Source: Aphis gossypii
Lineage: Eukaryota > Arthropoda > Insecta > Hemiptera > Aphididae
Length of the DNA stretch: 64,000 nucleotides
Direction of reading: 5' to 3'
NCBI RefSeq assembly: GCF_020184175.1
Contig: NC_065530.1
Location: 21,987,260-22,051,259 of the forward strand
Made by a program: the position numbers and the translations under genes. The notes beneath the pieces are model-generated. The model was not told the DNA's origin, made no database searches, and was given only the letters and a program-made list of their open reading frames with translations. How positions within the stretch are numbered: the first letter of the stretch is position 1; every line of letters begins with the position of its first letter. Shown here one piece after another: positions 12,173 to 26,280 of the stretch.

Positions 12173-14784
12173 AACACAAGACATAAGACATGTACCTAAC
12201 TAGTTTTTTTATACAATATTGTACTATAGTCAAGGACAATATGTAATATTATGTACCTATAATAATTTAAAATTAATATCTTCTACACGTTTTGATATTT
12301 ATAGTTCTAGTAGTTTGATAAAAATAAGGAGACATGACATAGACAAAATGTATTATTAAAGAGTTCAAAAATTATAAAAATAGATTTTTGAGTAAGTTCT
12401 GGTTGAGATACTTCAACTAGTATAATAGTACCTAAACATGAAGTTGAAATCAGTGGTTAATACTTCACCACATATCGTCTGTCCTTGACATTAATTGTAT
12501 TTATATGTTATGAAATACATCACTTTCATAATTAACTATGAACTCATACTTAAAATGCATTTAGATAAAAAAAAAATTAACTATAATCTTAAGAAAATTA
12601 CCAGTACATGTTGCTTATTTAATTTTTTAACTTATACTTATTTTGAATGTAAGCAGGTGCTTAATTTATTTGTCAGTTAACTGAATTCAAAATATATTAT
12701 TATCATCCAATAATTATTTGTTACGATTTATATACTTATTGTATTAAAATACCTATGTAATATACAAATACATACTAAAATATATTTTATAATATTTATT
12801 ATATATGGTTCCTAGCTATATAATTGCGGAAGAAATACAATAATAATATTACGATAAGAATAAAAACATCTAAACTATGAAGAACCTAACAGTTAATCAT
12901 AATATTTTGTCACATTACATCTAGATCAAAGTAAATTAATATAAAACTATAATGATTTTGAATACATACTGAAAAAAAATGTAGTAAACCTCAAAGTAAT
13001 CGACTAACTACATTAAAAAAACGAGCTAATTATAAAAAATATTTGGAATAATTATAGAAGGTATTATTTTTTTTTAGTCCCTATTAATATACATATTCGT
13101 TTTCTGTTTTTTAAAGCTAATTGGCAATTAAATGTATTTGAAATTAAATAATTTATATATTTTTTAAATAAAATTGAAGAAAAACCATAGATAATATCAT
13201 CGACTTAAATATTTATAATAGGGTCATAAATAAAACTATACATTTGTATTTGAAATCAATAAAATTAATTCATTAAGTAATACGTTTATAAAACAGAGAT
13301 AACGTTGAAGTGTTAAGCGTATTTTCTTTTACAAAAACTAAACATTAGACATATAGAAACGAACATGTACAGACAAAGACCGTAAGTATTTAATTCATTA
13401 AACATACAGCAGGAGGAAATACATTTTAACCAAAAAACAAGTTAAGTATAAAATAGATCACCGTAATAGACATATTACATTTAAATTCAATGTTATTTTA
13501 TTACTAATATTTAATCACAAGAATAATATGAATTTATAATCATAAATGTTTTAAGTCCCTACAAATATATTTTTTAAATTAAAACTAAATTTTTATTTTG
13601 ATAAATTTATCATGGGGCGTTAATATTAAAATTTGAAGGTAATTTCAAGTAACTATACAGTAATTTTTTTACTAAAAAATACAAAATAGTAAAAATTGTT
13701 TGAGATTAAATAGATATTGTACGAATAAATACGCTATGTTATTAAAATTTGAGTTTCAAATGGTCATAATTAAAAATGATGTCCCTCTTTTTGGTATTTT
13801 TTTTTTTTTATTATTATTATTATTATTTAAACTTATGAATAATTTTGTAACCGATATTCAAATTTTAGGTATCAAAAAATTCTATACAGTAAAATTTTCA
13901 ATTTTTGTAATTTTAATAAATTTAGCCAGATACTAATTTTTAAATTTTAAACCTTAAACCTTAAACTTAACAGTTCAATTTTAAATGTATAAAATATTTA
14001 ATATTTCTACTATTTAAGTAAAGTTTTATGTCAGTAACGTTGGTATTCAATATCATATCAACCAAAAAATCTAATGTAGTGGTGATATATCTTATAGGTA
14101 CTTAATAATATTCATACCGTATATTCGAATATAACATTAAAATAAAATCGTGACTAATCCATACCCATTCATCTAATGGTTGATATTAACAAATATAATA
14201 ATATAATTGATATTAGTAGACGGTAATATAAAATATAAAATATAAAATAATTAGATCATAAATTAACGAAATAGTTAAATTCGAATGTTCTGTCTATACA
14301 TTAGAGTTTAATACCAACGTAAATATTTAAATAAACTTCAACCGATAATTTTTTATTTATAAAATAAAGTAATATTTAAAATTATACATTTCTTCAAATG
14401 TATTCCATTACAAATTGATCAAAACTGTTTATCCAAATTTCTATAAATTTAAACATAATATAGCTATTATTAATTAACTGTGATGACAGTAATAAAATTA
14501 TAATATTTCTAAAATTAGTTTCCATCACATTTTTATTGAATAAACTTTAATATAATATGTATGTTACCAAAAATACTACAATTTTTATCAAACATTTTTT
14601 TTCGTTGATTTCGATCATTATACTATAAAAATTAATTAACAATGAATACATAATTACTATACATTATGGTACCTGAACTTTGTTTTATAGGTATTCAATT
14701 TTGGTACCCACGATAAAGAAATAAATTAGTGTAATTACATTAACATTATTTAAATTATATTAGCATTGTTTAAATATATAAGTA

Positions 14785-14897
14785 CAATGGAACATCGATA
14801 ACTCGTTATCGTAAACGATAAATCGTTTGGGGGCGAAAAAAAATTCAAGTTATCGAAAATTTGACTTATAGAATTTCGAGTTATCGAGGTTCTACTG
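14785..14897. mobile_element. Short pogo/Tigger-like MITE
   Basis: A 113-bp element with terminal inverted repeats: the left end CAATGGAACATCGATAACTC matches the reverse complement of the right end, CAGTAGAACCTCGATAACTC, at 17 of 20 positions. It is bounded on both sides by TA, the target duplication used by Tc1/mariner and pogo elements. The CAGTxxAACCTCG ends are characteristic of pogo/Tigger-type transposons. It has no coding capacity and must have been moved in trans. Confidence 0.7.
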
Positions 14898-17800
14898 TAC
14901 CTAATTATCTCAATAGGTTTAGATTGATACAGGTATACGTTTGTATATTTAATAAATTCTAAATTACAGTGTATTATTAAGTATACAAAAAATAATATTT
15001 TTAATATTTTGTTTACAATTATAACTTATTAATTTTATAACTCATTTAACTTATTTTAATCTTTATTTTGTCAAACATTTGACTTCATATCAAATAATTT
15101 TAAAACGACAAAAATTGAACATATTCATTTATAGTAAAAATATTCATATACCTATATACAGACTATATTACTTGGATCTTAAAATGTATTGTGCAATATA
15201 TTATAAAAGAAATTAATCATTCGTTTGTTTATACTACATACGTACTCACATTTAAATTTAAATGAACATTATTAGTTTGTGGTGCAAAGTCCCCACACTG
15301 CAAAGTACAAACCGATTGTGATATCAATTTAATCAAAATATTCTACCCGGTATTAATTATTATAATTCAAAGAAAAAAATATTTTAACATTTTAAATTTA
15401 ATTTGATAACCTATATTTTTAATATCTTTATTTTAGATGACGTAAAAAAATCGTAGATCAGTATTTTTATTTTGTAGCCAATATTTATATAGTATATATT
15501 AATATATACCTATATCATAATTATTAATGTATAACTGATAAAACAACTTAGTACTTATTTCTTTATAGTAAATATTTCATTTTTATACTACCTAAATAGA
15601 TAATATATTAAAATAACATTATTAATTGATAATATTATTTTGTATACCTAAAATGATGCGATTATAATAAATAATAATCATCATTTTTTTTTTTTTTTTC
15701 ATTCAGTAGAATTTTAGAATCCATTAGAATAATATAAATACAATGCAATTAGAAAATATTCTTGAAAATTTGATACAGAATATATTATTGTACCTGTAAA
15801 AAAATGGAAACAACTTTTTTTATGAGTATTTGAAGTTAGAATTTTGACAAAATTCAAAATAAAATTTCAAATTATTTTATAATTAAAAATATATAAAAAT
15901 TGTTCTTTCTGTAGCTAAGTTTTTTATATATAATACGAGTTTCCTTATAAGCATTTCATATTAGAACCATAAAATATAAAAATATATAAAGAATAAAGAT
16001 TATAATTTTTTTTAAGTTTTAAGTTCCGATTTGAACAAAATACGATAAACAATAGTATGTTAATTATTTTGTTATAATTTATAAATATTATTCGTGAAAA
16101 CTTAAACTTTTAAGTATTTTAAATAATTATGAATCGTGAACTTTGTTATACATAGTACAATTTTTCATTCATATTAAAATATTAGCTATTCATAGTTACT
16201 ACGAATCTATTTTTACTGTTGTATGATATTTACATAATATCAACCTACTAAGTATAATGATTGACTTTAATAACTATATGAAAAAAAAAACATTATCACT
16301 TGATGATATAAGCTAATAGACTGTTTCTGCTCAAAATCGTTTTTCGTATAATAATAATGATGTATCTTTGAACTTAAATGTAACAAACATAATACAATAT
16401 TAACCTAATCGACACTTTATATACAGGAGAGTGTTACCAATTTCATATATTTGATGATATTGTACTTTGAAATTTTATTGCAACCAATGCCTGTGGATCT
16501 AAAATGTATAACATTTGATTTTGTTTTTAATGAAACCAAAGTGTCCGATACGATTACTTTGAAATACGCTTGGTCATAATATTATGTACAAACGTGTAAA
16601 ATAATTAGTTCATCATTAACCTTTTATTTCAAAGAGTTCTTTGTTAAAATAAATAAAATTGGATTTCACATATAAATATATTTTATACTTAAATTATTAA
16701 CACTAAGAACCATCAATTAAATTTGAGATTTGTGTATAATGATAGCCGTTAACTATATTTAATATGATTTTAAACTCAAAATCCTCGAATACTTTACTAT
16801 TTTATCCTAATGAGTCGTAAACTAGTGGTGACATTAGGATAAGTATTAAAAACGATAATATAGCTTACAAAAAAATGTTTTAAAAAAATCATTACTTAAG
16901 TAATACTTTATATGGTAAATTACTATGGCCATCATTACATTATATAGTCAATTGTAAATTGTGTAAGATAATTTATAAGCTAAAATATTTTTTATAGATT
17001 AATATTATTTTTTTCAATCGATCCACCATTTATTCAATAAAATGAAATAATGTTCTTAATACATGGTAAATATTAATTAGGGTTATATTATTATACGGAT
17101 TTCGATTCTTTAGTCTCATAAATTAAGTTAATGATTATTTATTTTATAACGATATACTAATACTTCCAAATTAGTGTATCCATCATCAAGTGAGATGTTA
17201 AACAATTAACACACTAATTTACAATTTTTTTTTTAAATACCTTTAGAGCTACACAACTTCATTCAATTCTTATCAATAAACCGTTCCATAACTCAAATAA
17301 CTTATTTGTTGCAATAATATTGTACCTCAATAATACCCTCTAAATATATTATAAAAATATTTATCTAACATTGCATATGTTTTTGAGTAATATTCAGATA
17401 GCAGGTTATAACTTATGAAAATTAATTTAAAAAAACCCTAACCAGCTTATTTTTCTAGATTTGAAGTTTTACATAATGATGTATTTTATATTTAAAAATG
17501 TGACTTAGCAAATATGCAAAGTTTATAGATTTATATTGTGTGAAAACTACATATTATAATATAATTTAGTTTCAATAAAAAAAAAAAAAAAAAAATCGTA
17601 ATATTTAAAATTTAAATAATATTTACGACTATAAGGTGAATTAATAAATTATTTTTTTCAACGTTATCAATATGAGCTCCAAAAAATTCAAAACTATGAA
17701 AAGAAAAACCAGCAATACTTGTAGTTATAATATTTTTAGATTCTGTGCAGCAAAGCTATTTTTATATTTGTTAAACATTTTTAATGAACATGGTGAAAAA

Positions 17801-18209
17801 AGGAACTTATTATTAATTACAATATAATAATATTATAACTCAACGTTTTATAAAATAATTGTGTAAGTAGTACAATACAATTAAAAATCTATTAATAAGT
17901 ACAAATGTTATAATGCAATAGTAATACACTTTCATTATTATTATATTCAAATACCGTGAAACAAAAAAATAAAATAAAAAAAAGTCCATTAATAATACAA
18001 AAATGATGGCGTTTGACCATGACGTGTGGCCATGTCACAATAATTAAGACTTAATTTTAACATATCAAACAATGGAATGAAGATATTAATAATACAGTCT
18101 AAGGACACCGATCAGACAACTGCAGTATACCTTTACATTATATAATTAATTTGATTTAATTTATACTGTAAAATATAAAGAACAAGACGTTAAAATCAGT
18201 CTGACTCTG

Positions 18210-20807
18210 CTATGCGGACGAACATTTTGGGTTTGTATTCTCGACCGGATTAGACGAGTGTCCGCAACGTCCCGCGTAGCCCATGTCCACAAAATGCTTT
18301 ACGACGTCGGCCAAGTATTCGGTCGCCACGTCGCCGCCCAGCGCCAGAAAGTACTCCACCGGGTCGTCGCTGGTCATCGACGTTTCCAACGTTAGGTCGC
18401 TCCTGTCGCGCAGGACGAACGGCAGGACGAACGCGGCGGTCGCCAGACCGCCGACGGCGACCTCGCCCAGCTCGGCGTCGATTTCGGCGCGACACGGGAC
18501 GCGTACGCCGGGCGACACGGACCCAGCCAGTGCGACGCAGTACGCGTCCAGCAAGTCGTCCCAGTGAGCCTCGCGCACCGGCTGCGTGGTGGACATGTAC
18601 AGAAACGACGACAGATCGAGCGCCGGCGATCCGTAGTGTAGCGTCGAATAGTCTATGGCCGTAGCGTCGAACGGACGTCTGTGCTCGTCGTACTGGAACA
18701 ACAGCGTGTCGCGGTACCAATTGCCGTGACATATGACGGACAGTGGTTCCCGGGCGTCGAGCGTCCGCATCAGCACCGTCTGAGCGTCGTCGAACAACTC
18801 GCCCAATCGTCCGATGTGCTCGTGGTTCCGGTACCTGTCACCGTCCCGTTTCAGTAGCCGGTCCATCCCTCGTTTACCGCACTTTTTAAACAGGTCGTTC
18901 TGGGCCATCCAATGCCCGTCCACGTCCATGTGCGTGTCGAAAACGTTTTTCATGATATCGCGAATTTTCGAAGTGTCTCTGTGCTTGGCGTTGTACGACA
19001 GTCCGTGAAACCTGAAAGTTTAAAGAAATCAATTTAACGAAAATTATTGTTAACGATTGAATATTATAGTGGTTACAAACTGAGTATTAGTACACGTAGT
19101 TTGTCCGTAAGATACTTATACTATTTACAAGCTCGTAAAATATCGACGTTCGATTTTCACGGTCAAAGTAAAAATGTAACGATGTAAATCACCAGAGTCG
19201 TGCCTGTCCGTTATTTGTATCGACCAAATGTTAAATAAATTCTGCAGGAAAAAACTCGATCTTTAATGCGGAAACAAGAGTAATGGTTGAGTTGAAATCT
19301 TTGTTGTTTAACTTAACTAATTCAATCGACAGTTGAAATAACTTGGCTATAATTGTTCGGTTGATTCATAGTCTATCGAGTTAAAATTAAATTGTTATGA
19401 AATATTTGGTTTTAACGGTTCTATTTGTTTATTACTTTACACACCATTTTAAATATAAATAATCCGATACAATAACAACAGTATCTGTTATTGTTTCTTC
19501 ATAAAATAATATTATATTATGTGTATTTAAGTGCAAAACGTATCTAGTAATTGAAAATGTTGATATTTCTAACTTAATGATCTTGTGTTCGTTTAACTTG
19601 ACTTTTGAGTCAATTATATTCAATAACTTGCTCACCAATGACTATTTTGATATTATACACCCATCTTTTACTAAGCTAAAAATTAATTTTTTTTCGGTTT
19701 CAATCATGTGATTCAATTTATATTCATAGTATTATTGTAATTACAATCAAGTTTTGAACATTGAATTTGTTTCAATTTTATTTAATAACAATATTATATA
19801 TATTTTTATAATAATTATGTGTTGTGTTTAGATAATATAATTTACAATATATCGTTTAAATGAAACAAAATAAAAATAAAGATATAAAATATAAGAGTTC
19901 TGAGTTTGTGTATTCACATCCCACCGATTAGCTGATAACTTGTTATGGACGTGAAGGTGGATTGATAAAAAGTTCATAGTAACAAAGTTATGTTTAACAT
20001 CAAAGATTGTAAATAATTCAAAATTTGGTTACCTGTCAATGGTCAAACCTATAGTATTGAAATTAATATTTGATTTTTTTTTTTAATTTAAGAAACTTCT
20101 CAAAACATTACTATTGGCCAGATCTTTGAAATAACTCTAATGGAAATTTCTCATTATGATCGAAATAGTGATAATCTTTACTGATTATGTTAATAGTCAG
20201 ATTTCTGTATGTTTTTTTTTCTTATTTTATTTATAACTTAAACTTAAATTGCAAAAAAAAAAATTTTAAGAACTGAATAAAAAATTCAGCTTAAAAAATA
20301 TTTCAGATAAACTTACTTTGCTAATGTCTGAAGTGCAATTGTTAAATGATCAATATCCAGAAACACTTTCTCGTTACTTGAACAATATGAGTATCCTAGA
20401 GTGTTAATATTTTCTATAACAATTAAATCATTTGTCACCAATTCACTACAATTATTACGACCATAAAAAAAACGTGGTAAAAATAGAGTATTTGAATCAT
20501 TAACTATTGGTCCTCGGCACTCTAATAAAAACGGTATGATTTTTTTGTAAAAAAATAATTCATTATAAAACAAAACGTCACATCCAAAACATCCACGCAG
20601 TACCGAGTCTTGAATTTTTATCTTGATCATAATATTATAATCTGCTCCGTCCGAAGTCAAAACGCTACAAAATATTCTTTGATACCACCATTCATCCATA
20701 TCAGTCATACATTTATATAATTTGAACGACACTAAGTTACAATTTTTACCAAACGCACCTCCACCTACAATTGTATTTAATTCATTTTCTACCTGCAAAC
20801 GTTCCAT
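18210..20807 (-). CDS. EcKinase-like gene 4, degenerate catalytic loop
   Basis: Exons 20807-20317 and 19011-18210 (stop included), 1305-bp phase-2 intron (donor GTAAGT, acceptor TTTCAG), 430 aa. I start at MERLQVENEL to match the MEQF starts of genes 5 and 6; an in-frame Met at 20834 is possible. N-lobe features are present: 'GAFGKNCNLVSFKL', the Lys in 'IMIKIKIQ', 'FYNELFFYKKIIPFLL', 'PRFFYGRNNCSEL'. The loop that reads HGDxxxxN in genes 2, 3 and 7 reads HGNWYRDT (259-266): the catalytic Asp is Asn and the metal-binding Asn is Thr. The second metal-site Asp in 'IDYSTLHYGSPALDLS' remains. The frame is intact, so this looks like a retained pseudokinase rather than a dead gene. It has an extra ~20-residue C-terminal tail. 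Exon 1 is AT-rich, while exon 2 reaches 43 G/C in 60 bases. Confidence 0.87.
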
Positions 20808-23630
20808 AGCTAATAATTGTATGGTTTGTCGCAATTTAATACGACTTATTTATTTGTTATTTAATCGAATACTAATATTTATGTACAATGTACAATCGAA
20901 TAATAATTTCATTACAGTATATTATCTCAAAACCCAGCCTTCTAAAGTACTTATTACTTCACTTATTAACATTTTAATCTATAGCATACTAACAGATATC
21001 AAAAATATTAGTTTATTGAGTCTTTTTTTTATTATTTGTAATTACAGTGTATGTCATTGTGAATGTATGAATAAATGTAAATTCTATACGATAATATTGT
21101 ATTTTTTAGTTTTTAAAAATAACTGTATAAATAACAACATGTTTTAAATTGTATTTATGTCTGTTAGATTTAAAATATTTTATTTTAAGAACTAAATACT
21201 GAATATACTTATATACCGTAAGAATAGAAATTACTATTAATTTATTTATCATAAAGAAATTATATCTCTAAATATTTTATCATCATTTTCATCATTTTTT
21301 TCTTTTTTAAGAATAATTTATAAATATGAATAGTTTCTCATTTTATATATTAAAATGTTGGTGATATATAACTTGAATATTAACTAATATCGTGTATTGG
21401 TCGAAATTCAACCATAAAAACCATTTTAATTGTAAAATAAACATGTTCTAAAATATTGCATTAATTATTGCATACACAGTTTAGCATTAGTATTTATACT
21501 GCTATGTTAATTCATAAAAATAATTTATATGGGAAAATAGGTATTTCGTATTTTTGTTTTAAAGTCTATAATCTACAAATATAAGGATAATTATTTAAAA
21601 TTTGAATGACAAACAATATATACCTATTATTTTCTTCAATTATACAAATTGTTAGTTAAATGTTTTTTTTTATAATTCTTGCAAATAATTATTTAACTTC
21701 TCCGATTAAAATTTTTTTTAGTTATATAATAATTTTCAGATGGTGATACTAGTTTATTCTTATTTTCGTATTTAATTTGACTTGACAACAGCGTATGTAC
21801 ACATTTTTTTTTTTTATATATAAATCTTATCTATTTTATCGTTCCAATGTAAATATCAATTTTCACGTAGAATTTGGTAGCTATTAACTTAAGTTATTTA
21901 TACAAAAAAAAATTTTTGGCACATTAATAGATAGATTTTAAATATTAGATATTGATAAATGATATAATGCACTCATTGTTTAACAATATTTGTATTAAGG
22001 AAAATTAAAGTTTAAACATTTTGTCAGATATTTATAACATTTGATATTTTATTGAAACCAGCGGACGGCAATACAAATTAAGAAACATAAAGTAAGATAA
22101 AAACAGTATAAAATCAAATGTTTCACAGCCAAATAATATAAATTAGATTAAAATATATTTTAAAAGAAATTAAATTCAAATTCAAACAAAATTATATATT
22201 AACAAACAAATTAACTGATGGCATTGTATTTTATAAATATAATAAATAATAATAGTTATATAAGAATGAAGTATAAGGTATAACCGTTGTACATTACGTC
22301 ATAGAATACAATAATATGATACATCGTTTATTATACAATATGTAATTATAATTATCAATTAACAATAATATTGAATACAAATTATTAGAATACGCAATAA
22401 TAAATTAAATTCAAATAATGTTTAATGAAAAAAAAAGTAAATAAATTATAAGTATAAAATACAGACATGTTATATAAATGTATGTATACAAATCTTAATT
22501 TCTTAGTTATAATTATTAGTATTTATTGATTAATTTTAAAGATACAAATATATCAAAGTAGTAAAAGTGATAAAATAATGCCTAGATATATTTATGTTGT
22601 ATAAAAATGTGATATAATAATTTATTGTTAGGTTATTTTTCTGTACACATTTGCACCTGAAAAACTAAGTATAATACATAAATTATGTATACACTATCTT
22701 ATTGAATTTTAAAGTGAATAGTTTTTATTAAAAATACAATCACTGTGCTTTTGCTCATAAAATAATGATACATATCCGTAAAAAATATTAATTAAAAATA
22801 GATTTGAACGATAATTCAACCATTTTGTTAATGGACCGTAGAAATACAAAATGTAAATATTTTGATAATAATAATTATCAGAACGTAAAAATCTTATAAT
22901 GTTATATACGAAAAATTATTCTGAATAGAGATGGTCTAGTATAGCCCATATTTCATAGGATATTTTATAATATATTTTTAAAATAATACTTATTTATTTG
23001 TTAATGTTTGGTTTTCATGGCAACTGTAATAATTGTAACCTTTTTTTTTGTATCTTTTCCAAATTAATTCGTCATTCCGGTATATAATGTAAAAACTGAA
23101 TTATACTTATTTAGGTCACTTTTAGAAGTTATAATTCTGATTGTTGATAATCGATTTCGACACATTTGAAATCTCTGCTACATGGCTCTGGTGGGTGGTT
23201 CAATTAATCTCCATGTATAATAATCTCCATTATTTATTAACAATATTAAATTCTTAATAATTTAAGAATTTATATATCATACTACTACTACTATAATTAT
23301 ATACAGTAATAATAGCAAATAATAAAAAAAAGCCTCTAAAAATTGTTATGATATTATATTATATATTTATATATTTATTTTTTTATGATTATGCACATCA
23401 TTGTTTTGAGTTTTTTTTAATGTTATATTAAATCAAAAATAACAAAAAGGTATATGAAATTAGAAGAAAAAAATTGAAAATCAATATTTTATCGTACATT
23501 GTTTAAGGTTTTTAAAAATATTTTAAATACCACGTTAAAATGTTGGGTATATACGTATGTATATACATATATATTTTTATATGGTTTGGCCTTGTATATT
23601 TAAAGTTTATAAAAATTATTCTAATACTTT
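20808..23630. other. Intergenic, gene 4 to gene 5; left copy of the duplicated flank
   Basis: AT-rich and non-coding. From about 21.8 kb it aligns by eye, with indels, to the flank downstream of gene 6 (29.55-30.70 kb). No genes or RNA genes seen. Confidence 0.6.
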
Positions 23631-26280
23631 TTACCCTGCAAGTACTTTACAAGGCTGTGTATAAGCCATGTCGATCATGTGCTGTACCAGGTCGGCTATA
23701 CACTCGGTGCCCTCATCACCGCCCAACGCCAAAAAGTATTCCACCGGGTCGTCGCTGTTCGCAATCGAGTCTAACAACGGGTCGCTGTTGTCCCGCAGTT
23801 TGTAACACAATATGAACGACGCGCTGGCGAATCCGACGACGGCGGAAGCGGCCATCTCGGCGTCAAGTGCGGCGCGATCCGGGACAAAGACGCCGGAAGG
23901 AACTGCGGCCGCGAGAGCGGCACAGTACGCGTCCAACAATTCGTCCCAGTGCGTCCGGCGCGTTCGCTGCGCGGTGGTCGCGTACAGGAACAACGATAGG
24001 TCCAGCGCGGGCGACCCGTAGCGCATGTCGAAGAAGTCCATGATGAGCGCGTCGAACGGACATCCGCACTCGTCGTACTGGAACATCACGGACCCGTGGC
24101 AATAATCGCCGTGGCACAGGACGGACAGCGGTTCGCGGACGCTCAACGCCAACCGCAGCGTGCTCGCAGTGTCGTCGAACAGCTCGTTCAACCGTCGCAA
24201 CTGGTCGTGATCCCGATACCGTTCACCGCTGCGCTCCAGCAGTCGATCCACGCCGCGTTTGCCTATCCTCTTCAACAGATCGTTCTGTGCCATCCAGTGA
24301 CCGTTACCGTCGAACTGTAGGTCGTGCACGTCGGCGACGATGTCGCGAAATCTGTTGGCGTTTTTGTGTTTGGCTATGTACGATAGTCCGTGAAACCTGT
24401 GCAAAAAACAAAAATTAATCAGTATTATCGAATTTCAAACATTCGTCGTTAACGCAAAGTCCGTCCTGTCATGACCAAATAGTTGATCCGACTCTGCAGA
24501 TGGAATGCGGTCGGTAAACGATACCACGATCACGGCAGCGGATCGGCAAAAGGCTGTTCACGAAACGACAGGATGACGTTTTAAATCGGGTTAACTCTTA
24601 TCACTTTTCGTACATATTTCGATATGAGTACTTGAGACATTACAAAAGTGGTCGAGACAGTAGTGGATATTATTCGATTGTTTGGTATACCTATTTTCGA
24701 ATTTAACGGCCGTTTGTCGTTACTCTATGCGATTGCTTGCTGTTAATATTTATTAATGTACGTAATATCCGTATTATTATCATTGAACTATAATATGATT
24801 ATTATATTATATTATTTTACTATCAGTATTCGTGATACCTATATGAACAAAATACACGATTTATGTAGAACAAAAAGTTCTATATGGTGCATAATGGTGC
24901 ATAGTTATTAATTAAAACTACAACATCATTAAAGTATAAAATTAATATGCATCTTTAGACGCTGTGGCGATAAGAGAGCATATAGTACACGTAATAGTCT
25001 TCTTAATCATTTTGACGTTTTCAAAAACAAGTATATTATAATATGATTTTAATAATTGTGTGATAAAAATGACCTCTTAGAAATATGAAATGTGTAATGT
25101 ATAATAATATCAAATACTTAATTGATGGGTTTATTTCTTATTTCTTAAGAAAAAAATTATTATTAATTGAATTTGAATCTGCTTATTTTTCATAGGGAAG
25201 ATACCTAATAATTTTATTTTAACTTTTATATTTATAAGTACTTAATTTTTGTCACATACCGTTGAGTGGGATTGTCTATAGTAGTTAAAAAATTATACCT
25301 ATATGTATGTTTTTTATAATTTAAATCATATATTATTATAGTAAATAATAGAATTAAATTTTAAAATTCATAATCTAATTTATTTCATTTACACCTTATA
25401 TTTATTTTATTCTAAAATCAAGTCAACTTACTTTGCAATAGCCTGAAGTGCAATAATTAAATGATCCTTATCTATGAACAGCTGTTCTTCGCTAAAGCGG
25501 TAGCCTAAGGTATTAACATTTTCGAAAACAATAAGATCCTCTTCCGCTAACTCACCTCCTTTGTTACGGCCATAAAAAAACCGTGGTAATGATAAAGCAT
25601 TTACATTATTTACCAAAGGACCACGACACTCTAAAAAGAATGGGATGATATATTCATAAAAGTATAATTCATTATGAAATAGTACATCGCATTCAAAACT
25701 GTCACGTATCATTTTATCTCGATTTTTTAATTTGATCAAAACTGAGTAATAGCTATCGTCTGATGTGACGATATCCCCAAATATTGCATTATATTTCCAC
25801 TCCTTTTTTTCAATAATATCATTATACACTTTGAACGACACTAAGTTACAATTTTTACCGAACGCACCTTCAGCCACGATGGCTTTTATTTCAGTTTTAA
25901 TAAATTGTTCCATAACTTTTAAATTTAATACACTCTTTCAAAGTGTTATACGTTGTCTTAAGTGTAATACTAATTATTATTTTAATGATTTTCAATGTGT
26001 AATAAAATATATTATCTCACTATTCCACTCGTAAATCAAATCCACCAATTCCTTTTTATGTTTCACTTTATCAGTCTGATAAAGTCTTATCGAGTTAAAT
26101 AAACAAAATTGACAATAACAAACTTCTCAACACCTACAAAAAACACATGATAAATATAAGTTTATGCGTTATGAAAATAATTCATTATAATTTTATTAAT
26201 GAATATTTTTTTTAAATAATTATCGTTTAGGAATATAAAATTAAAAAATGATAACTATATTCTTATTTGTTCAGTTTCAA
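21800..26280. repeat. Segmental duplication, left copy (gene 5 unit)
   Basis: This stretch holds gene 5 and both flanks and corresponds in order and orientation to about 29545-33160. Matching landmarks include the 'GCGGAC.GCAATACAAAT' segment (22068 and 29768), the 'GTCACTTTTAGAAG'-type segment (23115 and 30198), and the upstream segment with 'CTTCTCAACAC' (26125 and 32899). The boundaries are approximate. Confidence 0.7.
23631..25913 (-). CDS. EcKinase-like gene 5, altered catalytic loop
   Basis: Exons 25913-25432 and 24396-23631 (stop included), 1035-bp phase-2 intron (donor GTAAGT, acceptor GCACAG), 415 aa. It starts at MEQFIKTEIKAIVAEG, the first Met of the frame. N-lobe: 'GAFGKNCNLVSFKV', the Lys in 'VLIKLKNRD', 'FHNELYFYEYIIPFF', 'PRFFYGRNKGGEL', 'IVFENVN'. 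The catalytic loop is HGDYCHGS (256-263): the catalytic Asp is kept, but the metal-coordinating Asn is Ser. The second Asp survives in 'IMDFFDMRYGSPALDLS'. It shares most residues with gene 6, and both lie in duplicated blocks. Exon 1 is AT-rich; exon 2 is very GC/CpG-rich and produces long shadow frames on other strands and frames. Group C. Activity is doubtful, though a non-catalytic or altered role is possible. Confidence 0.9.

Larger units (their letters stand above)
10410..18209. other. Large intergenic gap, gene 3 to gene 4
   Basis: Nearly 8 kb of AT-rich DNA with no convincing coding region on either strand; the longest frames are low-complexity Leu/Phe/Lys runs. It contains the pogo/Tigger-like MITE at 14785-14897, a (TA)n run, a poly-T near 15682-15699, a poly-A run near 17578-17595, and a segment around 15800-15960 that resembles 29270-29400. 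Confidence 0.6.

Noticed and set aside
13700..13936. 78-codon plus-strand frame
   Set aside because: Low-complexity Phe/Leu/Ile translation of AT-rich DNA, as are the frames near 12495, 32924, 44459, 45406, 45846, 53690 and 60480.
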